From Anaerobacillus arseniciselenatis (GTDB lineage: Bacteria; Bacillota; Bacilli; Bacillales; Anaerobacillaceae): DNA of 64,000 nt. How positions within the stretch are numbered: position 1 is the first letter of the stretch; each line of letters starts with the position of its first letter. The notes below the pieces were generated by a model. It was not told where the DNA came from. It saw only the letters and a program-made list of their open reading frames with translations, and made no database searches. Below are positions 16,381-25,561 of this stretch, piece by piece. The stretch is from contig NZ_MLQQ01000018.1 of the NCBI RefSeq assembly GCF_001865995.1, forward strand, positions 1 to 64,000. Direction: 5' to 3'. The position numbers and the translations under genes are program-made.

Positions 16381-17790
16381 ATGAAACATTATTTGCGTGA
16401 ATTACCGGCTATACATATTTTAAAAAATGATCCACGTTTTTTGCAATATAGTAGTGATTTTGAGTTGTCTGAGCTCGAATTAACACAAATGCTTCAAAAT
16501 CAAATTGATGAGCTAAGAAACGAGATTCTGATGGATCGCTTACAGTTAAATAATGTACCAACAAAAGAAACGTTTATTGAAATCGTATTTAACAATGTTG
16601 TTCAAAAATTAAATAACTATGAGCCGTATTATTTAAGGCGTGTCATTAACGGGACAGGAACGATTTTACATACTAATTTAGGTAGGGCAAAGTTAAGTGA
16701 TAAAGCGATTGAACAAGTAGTACAAGTCGCCCATAACTATTCCAACTTAGAGTTTAACATTGGGGAAGGGAAACGTGGCTCGAGACACGATATTATTGAA
16801 AATGTATTAAAGCGTATTACTGGCGCAGAGGCAGCAATGGTTGTCAACAATAATGCAGCTGCAGTGTATTTAATTTTACGAGCTTTAGCTTGTGAAAAGG
16901 AAGTCATTGTCTCTCGCGGCCAGCTTGTTGAAATTGGCGGTTCGTTTCGCGTTTCTTCGATTATGGAAGAAAGTGGTGCCAAGCTAGTTGAGGTTGGTAC
17001 GACAAATAAAACCCACAAATATGACTATGACAACGCCATCACGGAAGATACGGCGATGATTTTAAAAGTGCATACGAGCAACTTTAAAACCGTTGGGTTT
17101 ACCGCTTCCGTTGAAACCGAAGAGTTGGTTGAACTTAAAAACAAACACGAGGATATTATTTTTTACGAAGACTTAGGTAGTGGCGCTTTATTTGATTTTA
17201 CCAAACACGGTGTGGGTGATGAACCGATTGTTTCTAAAGTTTTAAACATGGGGGTCGATGTCGTTTCTTTTAGTGGAGACAAGCTTCTCGGTGGCCCGCA
17301 GGCAGGAATTATCGCTGGGAAAAAGGAAATTATCCAAAAACTGAAGAAACATCAATTAGCGCGAGTTCTTCGTGTTGATAAAATGACGCTCGCTGCTCTT
17401 GAAGGGACGTTAAAATCGTATGAAGATGAAATGGCACGACAAGAGGTACCTACTGTAAGGGACATATTAGCAACAAAAACGGATATTGAATTAAAAGCAA
17501 AACAGTTCATCGGTATGGTTGAAGCCGAATGTATTGGCTATTCCTGTAAGTTAATTGATGAGCAGTCTCAAATTGGAGGTGGAACGATGCCTACAGAGGA
17601 AATCTCAACAAAAGCGGTTGCTCTCGTTTCCTATAAACTGTCGGTAAATCAGCTTTCTGAAAAATTAAGGCTTTATAAACCAGCCATTATTTCGCGAAGA
17701 AAAGATGATCATGTATTATTAGACTTTCGAACGATTACAGATGAAGAGCTAGTCATTATCGTAGAAGCATTAAAAAATATTGAAATGTAA
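16381..17790 (+). CDS. selA: L-seryl-tRNA(Sec) selenium transferase SelA
   Basis: SelA (469 residues) is a PLP enzyme that converts Ser-tRNA-Sec to Sec-tRNA-Sec using selenophosphate. It starts at ATG 16381 after GGGGAG. The N-terminal domain has RRVINGTGTILHTNLGRA (tRNA/PLP region), and the PLP lysine lies in SFSGDKLLGGPQAG (Lys301; E. coli Lys295). Length and motifs match bacterial SelA throughout, with no break. It completes the set with selB, selD and tRNA-Sec. A bidirectional terminator separates it from sspP. Confidence 0.96.
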   Translation: MKHYLRELPAIHILKNDPRFLQYSSDFELSELELTQMLQNQIDELRNEILMDRLQLNNVPTKETFIEIVFNNVVQKLNNYEPYYLRRVINGTGTILHTNLGRAKLSDKAIEQVVQVAHNYSNLEFNIGEGKRGSRHDIIENVLKRITGAEAAMVVNNNAAAVYLILRALACEKEVIVSRGQLVEIGGSFRVSSIMEESGAKLVEVGTTNKTHKYDYDNAITEDTAMILKVHTSNFKTVGFTASVETEELVELKNKHEDIIFYEDLGSGALFDFTKHGVGDEPIVSKVLNMGVDVVSFSGDKLLGGPQAGIIAGKKEIIQKLKKHQLARVLRVDKMTLAALEGTLKSYEDEMARQEVPTVRDILATKTDIELKAKQFIGMVEAECIGYSCKLIDEQSQIGGGTMPTEEISTKAVALVSYKLSVNQLSEKLRLYKPAIISRRKDDHVLLDFRTITDEELVIIVEALKNIEM

Positions 17791-17820
17791 AGAATTGTTA
17801 GGCACACTCTACATCAATAA

Positions 17821-17858
17821 AACGGGCACAAGGAATTTCCTCTAACTGCCCGTTTCTT
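17821..17858. terminator. Bidirectional terminator between selA and sspP
   Basis: AACGGGCA ... TGCCCGTT stem with T-runs on both strands, between convergent selA and sspP. Confidence 0.7.
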
Positions 17859-17880
17859 CATAGGATGCGCTTTAAATATT

Positions 17881-18018
17881 TTAACTTTCACCGTCAGTTT
17901 GGCCAACATGATTTTGCTTTTTGACTTTTTTCGAACCACTTAGCGGCTCTGGTTGACCTGGGTTGTGTCCTTTCGGGGAATTTTTACGTTGGTCTTTATA
18001 CGTATTTTTTTCAGTCAT
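17881..18018 (-). CDS. sspP: Small acid-soluble spore protein P
   Basis: This 45-residue protein starts at ATG after GAGGAGG. It carries the SspP signature [18 protein letters not shown], nearly identical to the B. subtilis protein. SspP is a minor SASP made in the forespore; its precise role is unknown. In B. subtilis sspO and sspP neighbour citB, and here sspO and acnA lie about 0.8 and 1.2 kb away, so synteny supports the call. Confidence 0.9.
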   Translation of the reverse strand: MTEKNTYKDQRKNSPKGHNPGQPEPLSGSKKVKKQNHVGQTDGES

Positions 18019-18130
18019 GGGAATCCTCCTCAGATTTATTTGTAGCATAGTTAGTATTTTAGTGAGAAAGAAAATCTATTCATTAACGTGAATAGATTTT
18101 TTGCTGTTTATAAAAACTAATAAAGGATGA

Positions 18131-18233
18131 GGGTGTCCGATAAGTCTTACACCATGCGTCACAGTTAAATTAAACTTAGAAACAGCTGTATATGTTTTGT
18201 GACTAACGGTGTATTGACTCAGTTTTGGAACAC
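18131..18233. repeat. GTCCC/GTGTCA palindrome, copy 1 (degenerate)
   Basis: GGGTGTCC ... GGAACAC outer ends and ACACCATGCGTCAC/GTGACTAACGGTGT inner arms. It is related to copies at 18544, 35195, 39141, 49884 and 58063. It lies in the leader of the next gene. Confidence 0.65.
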
Positions 18234-18263
18234 GTTCATAAATCCTAAAAGGGGGAGTTTGTA

Positions 18264-18521
18264 TTGCCATACATTAAAAACAAGCAACAAGCATTTCAAG
18301 CAGCACAACAGCAGTTTGTTCAAGCAGAGCAAGCAATGAATGATTTACAACCGAATGATGAAGATTTTGGCCATCATTTAAAAAAAGCGCAACAAGAAAT
18401 TACTGAAGCTGAACAAGTGATTGATAAAGCATTACGTAATGCATCTGAACATCAACGACGTGAACTTCAAAAATATCAAGAGGAAATTGCCGAACTAAAA
18501 GAACACTTAACCCAATTTTAA
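18264..18521 (+). CDS. 85-residue coiled-coil hypothetical protein
   Basis: TTG start after GGGGGAG. The product is Gln/Glu/Ala-rich, predicted almost wholly helical, and probably forms a helical hairpin: MPYIKNKQQAFQAAQQQF, then HHLKKAQQEITEAEQVID. No Cys, no membrane segment. It resembles small Bacillus proteins of unknown function; a sporulation link is only suggested by the neighbouring ssp genes. Confidence 0.65.
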   Translation: MPYIKNKQQAFQAAQQQFVQAEQAMNDLQPNDEDFGHHLKKAQQEITEAEQVIDKALRNASEHQRRELQKYQEEIAELKEHLTQF

Positions 18522-18543
18522 TTTTTGAAAGCTAAACGCAATG

Positions 18544-18653
18544 AGGGTGTCCTGGAAGTGTCATACCACGATTTAAAACTAAATAAAGACGTACAGGTTC
18601 AACCGCCGTCTTTATTTAGACTTTATGGTGACTACACTTTTATGGGACACCCT
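18544..18653. repeat. GTCCC/GTGTCA palindrome, copy 2
   Basis: GGGTGTCC ... GGGACACCC ends with an internal TAAATAAAGACG ... CGTCTTTATTTA stem. May also end transcription of the preceding gene. Confidence 0.8.
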
Positions 18654-18660
18654 TTATTAG

Positions 18661-18777
18661 AGTGAATTTCATAATTACCAAAAATGAGCAACATCATGCA
18701 ATATATAGTTTGCGAATGGTTTTGACGCAACTATATATTGATCTTAGTGGTGAGAATCATTAATTATGAAATTCATT
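18661..18777 (+). repeat. 118-bp palindromic element, copy 2
   Basis: Same outer ends and internal ATATATAGTTTGCG ... CGCAACTATATAT hairpin as copy 1, a few bases after the preceding palindrome. Confidence 0.85.
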
Positions 18778-18826
18778 AATTATGGTGAAAAATTTAAAAT
18801 TCGTTTTTTTGCTCATTTCTTGTCAC

Positions 18827-18976
18827 TTATTGGCGTTTCTTTGTCTTCTTGTTAAATTGCTTCTGCTCTTCTGTAAGTGGTTCGTTTGAAACCTCTTCGT
18901 TATAACCTGTGCCAATACCTTGTGCTTTAGCTGCATTCATTCCTGGTCTTACATGATTTGCTTTACGCTTTGCCAA
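18827..18976 (-). CDS. sspO: Small acid-soluble spore protein O
   Basis: A TTG start after GGAGGTGG gives 49 residues: [19 protein letters not shown], then [16 protein letters not shown]. This matches SspO of B. subtilis (KRKANHV ... GMN.AK.QG ... NKK.KK). It is a forespore-specific SASP. A second repeat element separates it from sspP, whereas the two are one operon in B. subtilis. Confidence 0.88.
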   Translation of the reverse strand: MAKRKANHVRPGMNAAKAQGIGTGYNEEVSNEPLTEEQKQFNKKTKKRQ

Positions 18977-19211
18977 TTTCTCCACCTCCATTTCTTTAGT
19001 TGTATTTTTTCTAAAATAATGTTTTTCTATAAGAAAAGATTTTGGTAAATTGGCAATACCAACATGTGTGAATGATTTATCATGCTTTATTTTTAAAAAT
19101 TTGCTATACTCTAAAAAGGTAATATTTTTTAAAAAATTGAACTTTTTTTGAATTAACTATTTAGACAATTGCGAAAATGTGGTATAAGATTAGTAGAGGA
19201 GGGTTTTACAT

Positions 19212-21941
19212 ATGACAAATCAAAAAAATCTTTTTAATGCACGTTCGTCTTTTGAAGTAAACGGAAAAAAGTACAACTTTTATAAGCTCCAAGCAATTCA
19301 AGATGCAGGTGTTGGAAACGTTTCCAAGTTACCGTACTCTATTAAAATTTTACTAGAATCTGTTTTACGCCAATATGATGGTTCGGTAATTAAGGAAGAG
19401 CATGTTGAAAACCTAGCAAAATGGGGGACGAGCGAGGTAAAGGATATTGATGTACCTTTCAAGCCGTCTCGTGTTATTTTACAAGACTTTACAGGGGTTC
19501 CAGCTGTTGTTGACTTAGCTTCTTTACGTAAAGCAATGGCGGATATGGGTGGAGACCCAGATCAAATTAACCCTGCAATTCCAGTAGATCTTGTTGTTGA
19601 CCATTCCGTACAAGTAGATGAGTTTGGTTCAAGCGATTCTCTAGCAAAAAATATGGATTTAGAATTTGCAAGAAATGAAGAGCGCTATAAGTTTTTAAGC
19701 TGGGCGCAAACATCTTTTGATAATTTTCGTGCAGTACCACCAGCAACAGGTATTGTTCACCAAGTAAACTTAGAATATTTAGCAAGTGTCGTTCAAACGG
19801 TTGAAAATAACGGTGAATTTGAAGCTTTTCCTGACTCATTAGTGGGAACTGACTCACATACAACGATGATTAACGGCCTCGGTATTTTAGGTTGGGGTGT
19901 AGGTGGAATCGAAGCAGAAGCAGGAATGCTTCAACAGCCTTCATATTTCCCTGTGCCAGAAGTTATCGGTGTGAAGTTAGTTGGTTCATTACCGAACGGT
20001 GCTACAGCAACCGACTTAGCATTAAAAGTAACGCAAGTACTTCGCGAGAAAAAGGTAGTAGGAAAGTTTGTTGAGTTTTTCGGACCGGGACTTTCTGAAA
20101 TGCCATTAGCAGACCGTGCTACAGTTTCAAATATGGCACCTGAATATGGAGCAACTTGTGGTTTCTTCCCAATCGATGACGAAGCACTTAACTACTTACG
20201 TCTAACTGGTAGAAGTGAAGAGCAAATTAAAGTTGTCGAAGAGTATTGTAAAGCAAATAGTTTATTCTACACGCCAGGTAGTGAAGATCCAGTTTTCACT
20301 GATGTCGTAGAAATTAATATTTCTGAAATTGAACCAAACTTATCAGGCCCTAAACGCCCGCAAGATTTAATTCCACTTTCACAAATGAAAACAGAGTGGC
20401 AAAAGGCGTTAAAAGCACCAGCTGGTAGTAGTGGTTTCGATTTAAGTGACGAAGATATTGCGAAAGAAGTTACAGTTGAGCACCCGAACGGTGGAACTTC
20501 AACATTGAAAACAGGTGCAGTGATGATCGCTGCCATCACTAGTTGTACAAATACTTCGAACCCATTCGTTATGCTTGGCGCAGGCTTAGTGGCGAAAAAA
20601 GCGGTTGAAAAAGGCTTAAAAGTACCTGAGTATGTTAAAACAAGTTTAGCACCTGGATCTAAGGTTGTTACAGGCTACTTAGAAAAAGCTGGATTAAATT
20701 CTTATTTAGATGAAATCGGCTTTAATACAGTTGGTTATGGCTGTATGACTTGTATCGGTAACAGTGGACCACTTCCAGAAGAGATCGAAAAAGCGATTGC
20801 TGATAACGATTTAACGGTAACAAGTGTATTAAGTGGTAACCGTAACTTTGAAGGAAGAATTCATGCATTAGTAAAAGCGAACTATTTAGCTTCACCGCCA
20901 TTAGTAGTAGCATACGCTTTAGCTGGTAACGTGAACTTTGACCTCTTAAATGATTCGTTTGGTAAAGATAAAGACGGCAACGATGTGTACTTCAATGATT
21001 TATGGCCAACGACTGAGGAAGTGAAAGCAGCGATGGCAGAAGCGGTTGAGCCTGAGCTATTTAAGAAAGAATACGAGCAAGTATTTGAAGCAAATCAACG
21101 CTGGAACGACCTTAAAACGACGGAAGAAAATCTTTATTCATGGGACACAGAATCAACATATATTCAAAACCCGCCATTCTTTGAGAACCTTTCTCCTGAA
21201 CCAGAAGAGGTTAAAGAACTTAGTGGCTTAAAAGTAGTTGCGAAGCTTGCAGATTCTGTAACAACTGACCATATTTCTCCTGCAGGTTCGTTTGGAAAAG
21301 ATACTCCGGCTGGTAAGTATTTAGTCTCCAAAGGTTTAGAGCCTGTAGACTTTAACTCTTACGGATCTCGTCGTGGTAACCACGAAGTAATGATGAGAGG
21401 AACGTTTGCAAACATTCGTATTAAAAACCAAATCGCTCCTGGTACAGAAGGTGGATTTACAACTTACTGGCCAACAGGCGAGGTAATGGCGATGTACGAT
21501 GCTTGTATGAAGTATAAAGAAGATGGTACTGGTTTAGTTGTTTTAGCTGGTAAAGATTACGGTATGGGAAGTTCTCGTGACTGGGCAGCGAAAGGAACAA
21601 ACTTACTTGGCATTAAGACTGTAATTGCTGAAAGCTTTGAGCGTATTCACCGTAGTAACCTCGTGTTAATGGGTGTATTACCGTTACAATTTAAAGAAGG
21701 AGATAGTGCAGATTCTTTAGGTTTAACTGGTAAAGAAGAAATTAACGTTAAAGTTACTAATGAGATTAAGCCAAGAGACATGGTAACAGTAGTTGCTACA
21801 AATAAAGAAACAGGTGAAGAAAAGACTTTTGAAGTTCTCGCTCGTTTTGATAGTGAAGTTGAAATTGATTACTATCGCCATGGTGGTATTTTACCAATGG
21901 TACTTCGCGCGAAATTAGCGGAAGAAAAGCAAAACGCTTAA
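19212..21941 (+). CDS. acnA: Aconitate hydratase
   Basis: This 909-residue aconitase of the AcnA/IRP1 type (B. subtilis CitB) interconverts citrate and isocitrate in the TCA cycle and can act as an RNA-binding regulator in bacilli. The [4Fe-4S] ligands are Cys445 ([10 protein letters not shown]) and Cys511/Cys514 ([10 protein letters not shown]). The swivel domain carries [10 protein letters not shown] and [10 protein letters not shown]. It starts at ATG after GAGGAGGG. It is monocistronic, ending at a strong terminator, and sits beside ssp genes as in B. subtilis. Confidence 0.97.
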   Translation: MTNQKNLFNARSSFEVNGKKYNFYKLQAIQDAGVGNVSKLPYSIKILLESVLRQYDGSVIKEEHVENLAKWGTSEVKDIDVPFKPSRVILQDFTGVPAVVDLASLRKAMADMGGDPDQINPAIPVDLVVDHSVQVDEFGSSDSLAKNMDLEFARNEERYKFLSWAQTSFDNFRAVPPATGIVHQVNLEYLASVVQTVENNGEFEAFPDSLVGTDSHTTMINGLGILGWGVGGIEAEAGMLQQPSYFPVPEVIGVKLVGSLPNGATATDLALKVTQVLREKKVVGKFVEFFGPGLSEMPLADRATVSNMAPEYGATCGFFPIDDEALNYLRLTGRSEEQIKVVEEYCKANSLFYTPGSEDPVFTDVVEINISEIEPNLSGPKRPQDLIPLSQMKTEWQKALKAPAGSSGFDLSDEDIAKEVTVEHPNGGTSTLKTGAVMIAAITSCTNTSNPFVMLGAGLVAKKAVEKGLKVPEYVKTSLAPGSKVVTGYLEKAGLNSYLDEIGFNTVGYGCMTCIGNSGPLPEEIEKAIADNDLTVTSVLSGNRNFEGRIHALVKANYLASPPLVVAYALAGNVNFDLLNDSFGKDKDGNDVYFNDLWPTTEEVKAAMAEAVEPELFKKEYEQVFEANQRWNDLKTTEENLYSWDTESTYIQNPPFFENLSPEPEEVKELSGLKVVAKLADSVTTDHISPAGSFGKDTPAGKYLVSKGLEPVDFNSYGSRRGNHEVMMRGTFANIRIKNQIAPGTEGGFTTYWPTGEVMAMYDACMKYKEDGTGLVVLAGKDYGMGSSRDWAAKGTNLLGIKTVIAESFERIHRSNLVLMGVLPLQFKEGDSADSLGLTGKEEINVKVTNEIKPRDMVTVVATNKETGEEKTFEVLARFDSEVEIDYYRHGGILPMVLRAKLAEEKQNA

Positions 21942-21970
21942 TTAAATGCGTAAACACCTTACTATTTAAA

Positions 21971-22011
21971 AAGCAGACATTCAAGTAGAGATACTTGGTG
22001 TCTGCTTTTTT
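21971..22011 (+). terminator. Terminator after acnA
   Basis: AAGCAGACA ... TGTCTGCTT stem followed by TTTTTT. Confidence 0.85.
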
Positions 22012-22012
22012 C

Positions 22013-22040
22013 TGTCTAGCTCCAAGCGCTTTATGCTTTT
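22013..22040. repeat. Partial copy of the TGTCTAGCT repeat
   Basis: CTGTCTAGCTCCAAGCGCTT matches the left end of the longer copies at 53011 and 59664. Confidence 0.5.
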
Positions 22041-22044
22041 CGTA

Positions 22045-22392
22045 TTATTTTTTTAATTTATATGTTGCTCGGTCTGTTTTGACGGTTAAAAGTTCGCTAG
22101 ATGCTTCAACAGAGTGAAGCTCATGAAGTGGTAATTCGTAGCTGTCTAATGGCAACTTTGTTGATTTTCGCCCGTCTTGGATAACGGTTCCTTTTCCTTG
22201 TAACTCGATGGAATAAGGATCTACATAGTCATCCTCATTCTCTACTTGTTTTACAATTTCTACATTTTCTAACGATAGTGTGTTTTTATCTAAATCGTTT
22301 CTTTCCTCTTTTTCGATCGTTATTTCAGAACCTACCCAATCGTTTAATTCCTGTAATAAAAACTTTATTTTCGAGTTTGTAAATTTTGTCAT
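22045..22392 (-). CDS. 115-residue hypothetical protein
   Basis: A small acidic soluble protein (MTKFTNSKIKFLLQELNDWV start; ELHSVEASSELLTVKTDRA near the end). It starts at ATG after GGAAGGATG. A helical N-terminus is followed by beta-rich strands with no Cys or membrane segment. No family is recognised. It is convergent with acnA and monocistronic. Confidence 0.65.
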   Translation of the reverse strand: MTKFTNSKIKFLLQELNDWVGSEITIEKEERNDLDKNTLSLENVEIVKQVENEDDYVDPYSIELQGKGTVIQDGRKSTKLPLDSYELPLHELHSVEASSELLTVKTDRATYKLKK

Positions 22393-22415
22393 TACTCATC
22401 CATCCTTCCTTATAG

Positions 22416-22495
22416 TGCGTGTTCAAAAAGGAGGGTAATCAGAGCCGAAGAGATTCGACAGCTATGATAATAGAACTTTTTGAACATCCTCTTAT
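22416..22495. repeat. GTTCAAA/TTTGAAC repeat, copy 2
   Basis: Shares GTGTTCAAA, TAATCAGAGCC, AGCTATGAT and ACTTTTTGAAC with the copy at 15608. Confidence 0.75.
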
Positions 22496-22647
22496 ATCTA
22501 AATATTATGATTAGCAGTACCTCCTGTTAACATGCACTCGTTTTAACTCAATCGTTAAAACTAAAATATTTTCATTAAGAGATGAAAATACTATTGATGA
22601 ATGTTGGTTAGATGGTGACGATAAATTTGAAAAAGGAGGTGTACAAA

Positions 22648-22779
22648 TTGGGTAGACAGAAAAAAGGAAATGCGAATGCACAAAGAAATAATAATAAAAA
22701 GAAAATGGGAAAGAATAACCATGCTTCAGAGCTTTCAACTTTTTCAGAAATAGAAGCAGAAAAAATGAAAAATGATTAA
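22648..22779 (+). CDS. 43-residue basic small protein
   Basis: TTG start after AAAGGAGG. Very basic and Asn/Lys-rich (GRQKKGNANAQRNNNKKKMG), then an acidic helical end. Composition resembles minor spore proteins, but no signature is matched. It lies 17 bp before the DUF1657 gene, so it is probably co-transcribed. Confidence 0.5.
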   Translation: MGRQKKGNANAQRNNNKKKMGKNNHASELSTFSEIEAEKMKND

Positions 22780-22796
22780 TAAATGGAGGAGAGAAG

Positions 22797-23003
22797 ATGA
22801 CGGTTCAAACTCAATTGCAGCAAGCAATTGCCTCCGCTCAAAGTGTAGAAGCGAGTCTAACCCAGTTTTCTTTGGAAACTGAAAATCAAATGGCTAAACA
22901 ATTATATAGTCAATTAGCACAGCAACAAAGAGGGATCGTCGTTCAACTTGAAGGACGGTATCAACTAATCCTTCAACAAGAACCGCAATTTAACCAAAAT
23001 TAA
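22797..23003 (+). CDS. DUF1657 family small protein
   Basis: This 68-residue helical protein (VQTQLQQAIASAQSVEASLT, LYSQLAQQQRGIVVQLEGR) belongs to DUF1657, a family of Firmicutes that often sits beside DUF421 and spoVA-type genes in spore-formers. It starts at ATG after GGAGGAGAG. The DUF421 gene follows by 83 bp, supporting a functional pair. Molecular role is unknown. Confidence 0.8.
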   Translation: MTVQTQLQQAIASAQSVEASLTQFSLETENQMAKQLYSQLAQQQRGIVVQLEGRYQLILQQEPQFNQN

Positions 23004-23086
23004 TGTTAAAAGACAAACGTTGGCTCAATTAGTGTTCTCCATAGACACTTTTTGAGTCAAATATTTAATTATAAGGATGGTTGTAA

Positions 23087-23827
23087 ATGTTTGAATTTTG
23101 GACGGGAGCCACGGATCTTCCCGTATACGGTTATTTAATACGTGCCGTGATCGTGTATGTTTATATATTTTTAATGATAAAAGTACTTGGACAACGATCA
23201 ATTGGTGCGATTAATCCTCTTGACTTTCTTTTCGGTGTTATTATCGGGGATGTCGTCGGTGAACCTTTATCTAGTGGAGATCTTCCACTTGGTGGACCAT
23301 TAGCGGCAGCCGCACTAATTGCTGGATTGCATTTATTTTTATCTTTTATCGCTTTAAAAACTCCACGATTTCGACGTTTAATTGAAGACGAACCGATTAT
23401 CTTAATCGAGCATGGCATGATACTACATAAAGAGTTAAAAAAAGTGAAAATGACGGTCGAATCGTTATTAATGGACTTACGATTGCAAGATGCGATCGAC
23501 ATTTCTGAGGTAGATTATGCAATTTTAGAATCAAACGGACAAATCAGTGTCATTAAAAAGAGTCAATATCAATCGTTAACACCGAACGATATGCTTCAGC
23601 AAACCCCACCTAAAGGTTATCCTACGGTTCTTGTCCAAGATGGGGCGATCGTATGGCCTAACTTAGATAAGGTTGGAACGAAAGGTTGGTTAGAGGAACA
23701 GCTTAAGCGTTTTGGTCTTAAACATCATACTGACTGTTTTTTAATGACGATGGATGAGGGTGGCCAAATTTATGTCAGTCCGATGAACAACCGTGTAGAA
23801 AATTTAAATAAAGAAATTTTCAAATAA
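23087..23827 (+). CDS. DUF421 membrane protein (YetF-like)
   Basis: This 246-residue protein has three N-terminal transmembrane segments (about 10-85), including RSIGAINPLDFLFGVIIGD, the DUF421 signature. A cytosolic beta-rich domain follows with LLMDLRLQDAIDISEVDYAI and LEPNG-like ILESNGQISV. YetF relatives are linked to spore or stress membranes, but no activity is established. ATG 23087 follows AAGGATGG. It pairs with DUF1657. Confidence 0.85.
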   Translation: MFEFWTGATDLPVYGYLIRAVIVYVYIFLMIKVLGQRSIGAINPLDFLFGVIIGDVVGEPLSSGDLPLGGPLAAAALIAGLHLFLSFIALKTPRFRRLIEDEPIILIEHGMILHKELKKVKMTVESLLMDLRLQDAIDISEVDYAILESNGQISVIKKSQYQSLTPNDMLQQTPPKGYPTVLVQDGAIVWPNLDKVGTKGWLEEQLKRFGLKHHTDCFLMTMDEGGQIYVSPMNNRVENLNKEIFK

Positions 23828-23892
23828 TTTATGTTTAAATAGAGTCCTTATAGAGAATACTGTTTAAAAACATCTAAAGAGGACTGATGAAG

Positions 23893-24033
23893 ATGAGAAA
23901 ATATAAGAAAATGTCATTTTCAGAATTAGTAAAGGAAAATAAAAAAATGTTATTGAGTGATGCAGAGGAATTAGAAAGAATTGAAGAGCGAATTGATGAT
24001 AAACATCATCAACGTCTAAAAGAAAATGGGTGA
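23893..24033 (+). CDS. FbpB-family small basic protein
   Basis: This 46-residue protein MRKYKKMSFSELVKENKK ... EERIDDKHHQRL has the FbpB pattern: basic start, FxELVxENKxxLL, then an acidic helix. In B. subtilis FbpB is a Fur-regulated helper of the FsrA small RNA in iron sparing. No Fur box is obvious here. An in-frame ATG lies two codons upstream; 23893 gives better spacing to AAAGAGG. It ends at a terminator. Confidence 0.75.
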   Translation: MRKYKKMSFSELVKENKKMLLSDAEELERIEERIDDKHHQRLKENG

Positions 24034-24059
24034 GGCCTAGGTGGCTTTGCCTTTTTTTG
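24033..24059 (+). terminator. Terminator after the FbpB-like gene
   Basis: AGGC ... GCCT stem followed by seven T residues. Confidence 0.55.
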
Positions 24060-24065
24060 TATGAA

Positions 24066-24168
24066 AGTTGGTTTGTTGGTTAGTGGCTAGTTGGATAGGG
24101 CCCCGCCCGACTTTTCATGTTAGATGGCACCTGCAGTCATGCTGCCATGAGGGTTTTGAGAAAATGTC
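24066..24168. repeat. GGTTTGTTGGTTAG repeat family, copy B
   Basis: GTTGGTTTGTTGGTTAGTGG, then TTAGATGGCACCTGCAGTC and CATGCTGCCATGAGGGTTTT. Same order of words as copies A, D and E. Confidence 0.8.
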
Positions 24169-24312
24169 GTCAGTTGACTAGTTGGAAAGGAAGCACTGGG
24201 ATTTTTATATATAATAATCAACTTCTAATATTTTACACTTGGAGAAACAGCTTCATAGCATAGCCGTTGCAAAAAGTGCTTATATTAAAAGTATGGAAGG
24301 GGGATGAGGCTG

Positions 24313-24453
24313 ATGGCTAAATCTAAACACGCTTTTGATAAATATAGACCGAATCATCTTGGAACACAACAACGAGCAACTGACAAAAATAATGCGAAAA
24401 AAATGGGAACTAAAGGAAACGAAACCCCAGATTACGCTCCACCAAAAGGGTAA
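24313..24453 (+). CDS. sspN: Small acid-soluble spore protein N
   Basis: This 46-residue protein starts at ATG after GGGGGATGAGG and contains YRPNHLGTQQ and KKMGTKGNETPDYAPPKG, the conserved SspN elements (PNHLGT ... NK..KM). It is a minor forespore SASP. In B. subtilis sspN-tlp form a unit near citB; here tlp is about 14 kb away at 38904, so the unit is split. Confidence 0.8.
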   Translation: MAKSKHAFDKYRPNHLGTQQRATDKNNAKKMGTKGNETPDYAPPKG

Positions 24454-24501
24454 CATTCCTTTTTTGTGGACGATAATTGAATTAGTTGAATTAAAACAAG
24501 T

Positions 24502-24538
24502 AGGCTTACGCGTGCAACCATACACGTGTAAGCCTTTT
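24502..24538 (+). terminator. Terminator after sspN
   Basis: AGGCTTACGCGTG pairs with CACGTGTAAGCCT, followed by TTTT. Confidence 0.75.
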
Positions 24539-24652
24539 ATGATTTATTTAATTAAACGACCTATAATTTAGGATACTCGGTCGCTTTTCTTGAGTGAGCC
24601 TCTATAATTCGTTAGAAATTTACAGTGGAGCGAAGAAAAGCCGCCGACATAT

Positions 24653-25561
24653 TTATTGCATAATAATTTCTAACACTTTTTTAAACGGTTGTTTTTTCTT
24701 TGCTTCAAAATAATTGTCAAACGGTAAAATTCCGTTGTTAATTCTTGCGATGCCTTCCTCCAGCGGAAATTGACTTGGATGAAGGCGCTCGTTTACTTCT
24801 GACCAATGGAGTGGTGTAGCCATTAATGCTTCCCCATTTCCACGTAATGAATAAGGAGCAATAATCGTTTTTCCCTCACCATGTTGTAAGAAATCAACAT
24901 AAAGTCGTTTATGACGGTTTTTCTTTAAACGCTCTGTCGTAAAAGATTTCGGGTATTTCGTTTCTAAATAATGGGCGATAAAACTTGTAAAAATGCGTGT
25001 TTCATCATACGAAAATTGTTCGTTTAAAGGAAGGTAAATTTGTAACCCTTTATTCCCCGATGTTTTAATAAAAGAATGTAACTGTAACTTATCGAATATT
25101 TCTTTTAATATTAATGAAGCTTCAACAGCTAACGAAAATTCACTTTGTGATGGTGGGTCTAAATCAAGGACGATTTCACTTGGGTTATGGTTATTAACGG
25201 TTTGAAATGGAATATGAAATTCAACAGCTGCTTGGTTTCCTAACCAGATTAACGAGGAGAGTTTAGAACAAATAATATAATTAATATCACCTTGTAATTT
25301 TGTCTCAATATATTCGGGTGCGTATTCTGGACAGTTTTTTTGATAAAAAGATTCCTGTTCTACCCCGTCTGGAAACCGGATGACGGTAAGTAAGCGATCT
25401 TTTAAAAAAGGGACCATGTAAGGAGCCACAGTCGTTAGAAATTTTAAATATTCATATTTGGTGATTGATTTTTGGGGCCAAATTACTTTGTCCAAATTAC
25501 TGACTGCGACTTTTTCACCATCAATATTTAATTGTGTGTGGCTCTTCGTATTTGTGCCCAC
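24653..25561 (-). CDS. ligD: LigD polymerase/primase domain protein (split LigD)
   Basis: This 302-residue protein of the archaeo-eukaryotic primase type fills or primes ends in non-homologous end joining. Motifs are VSNLDKVIWPQKSITKYEYL, the catalytic LDLDPPSQSEF (DxD) and SGNKGLQIYLPL. GTG 25561 follows GGGAGG by seven bases; an upstream TTG sits before the site. It overlaps the ligase gene by 34 bp. In B. subtilis these two domains form one protein; here they are separate, coupled genes. Confidence 0.9.
   Translation of the reverse strand: MGTNTKSHTQLNIDGEKVAVSNLDKVIWPQKSITKYEYLKFLTTVAPYMVPFLKDRLLTVIRFPDGVEQESFYQKNCPEYAPEYIETKLQGDINYIICSKLSSLIWLGNQAAVEFHIPFQTVNNHNPSEIVLDLDPPSQSEFSLAVEASLILKEIFDKLQLHSFIKTSGNKGLQIYLPLNEQFSYDETRIFTSFIAHYLETKYPKSFTTERLKKNRHKRLYVDFLQHGEGKTIIAPYSLRGNGEALMATPLHWSEVNERLHPSQFPLEEGIARINNGILPFDNYFEAKKKQPFKKVLEIIMQ

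Noticed and set aside
18068-18102. Terminator AATCTATTCA ... TGAATAGATT before the 85-residue gene
   Set aside because: The hairpin is real, but it lies between divergent genes with no transcript to end, so its role cannot be assigned.
22511-22738. Reverse ORF of 75 residues
   Set aside because: It is the shadow of the plus-strand small basic gene, which has a strong ribosome site.
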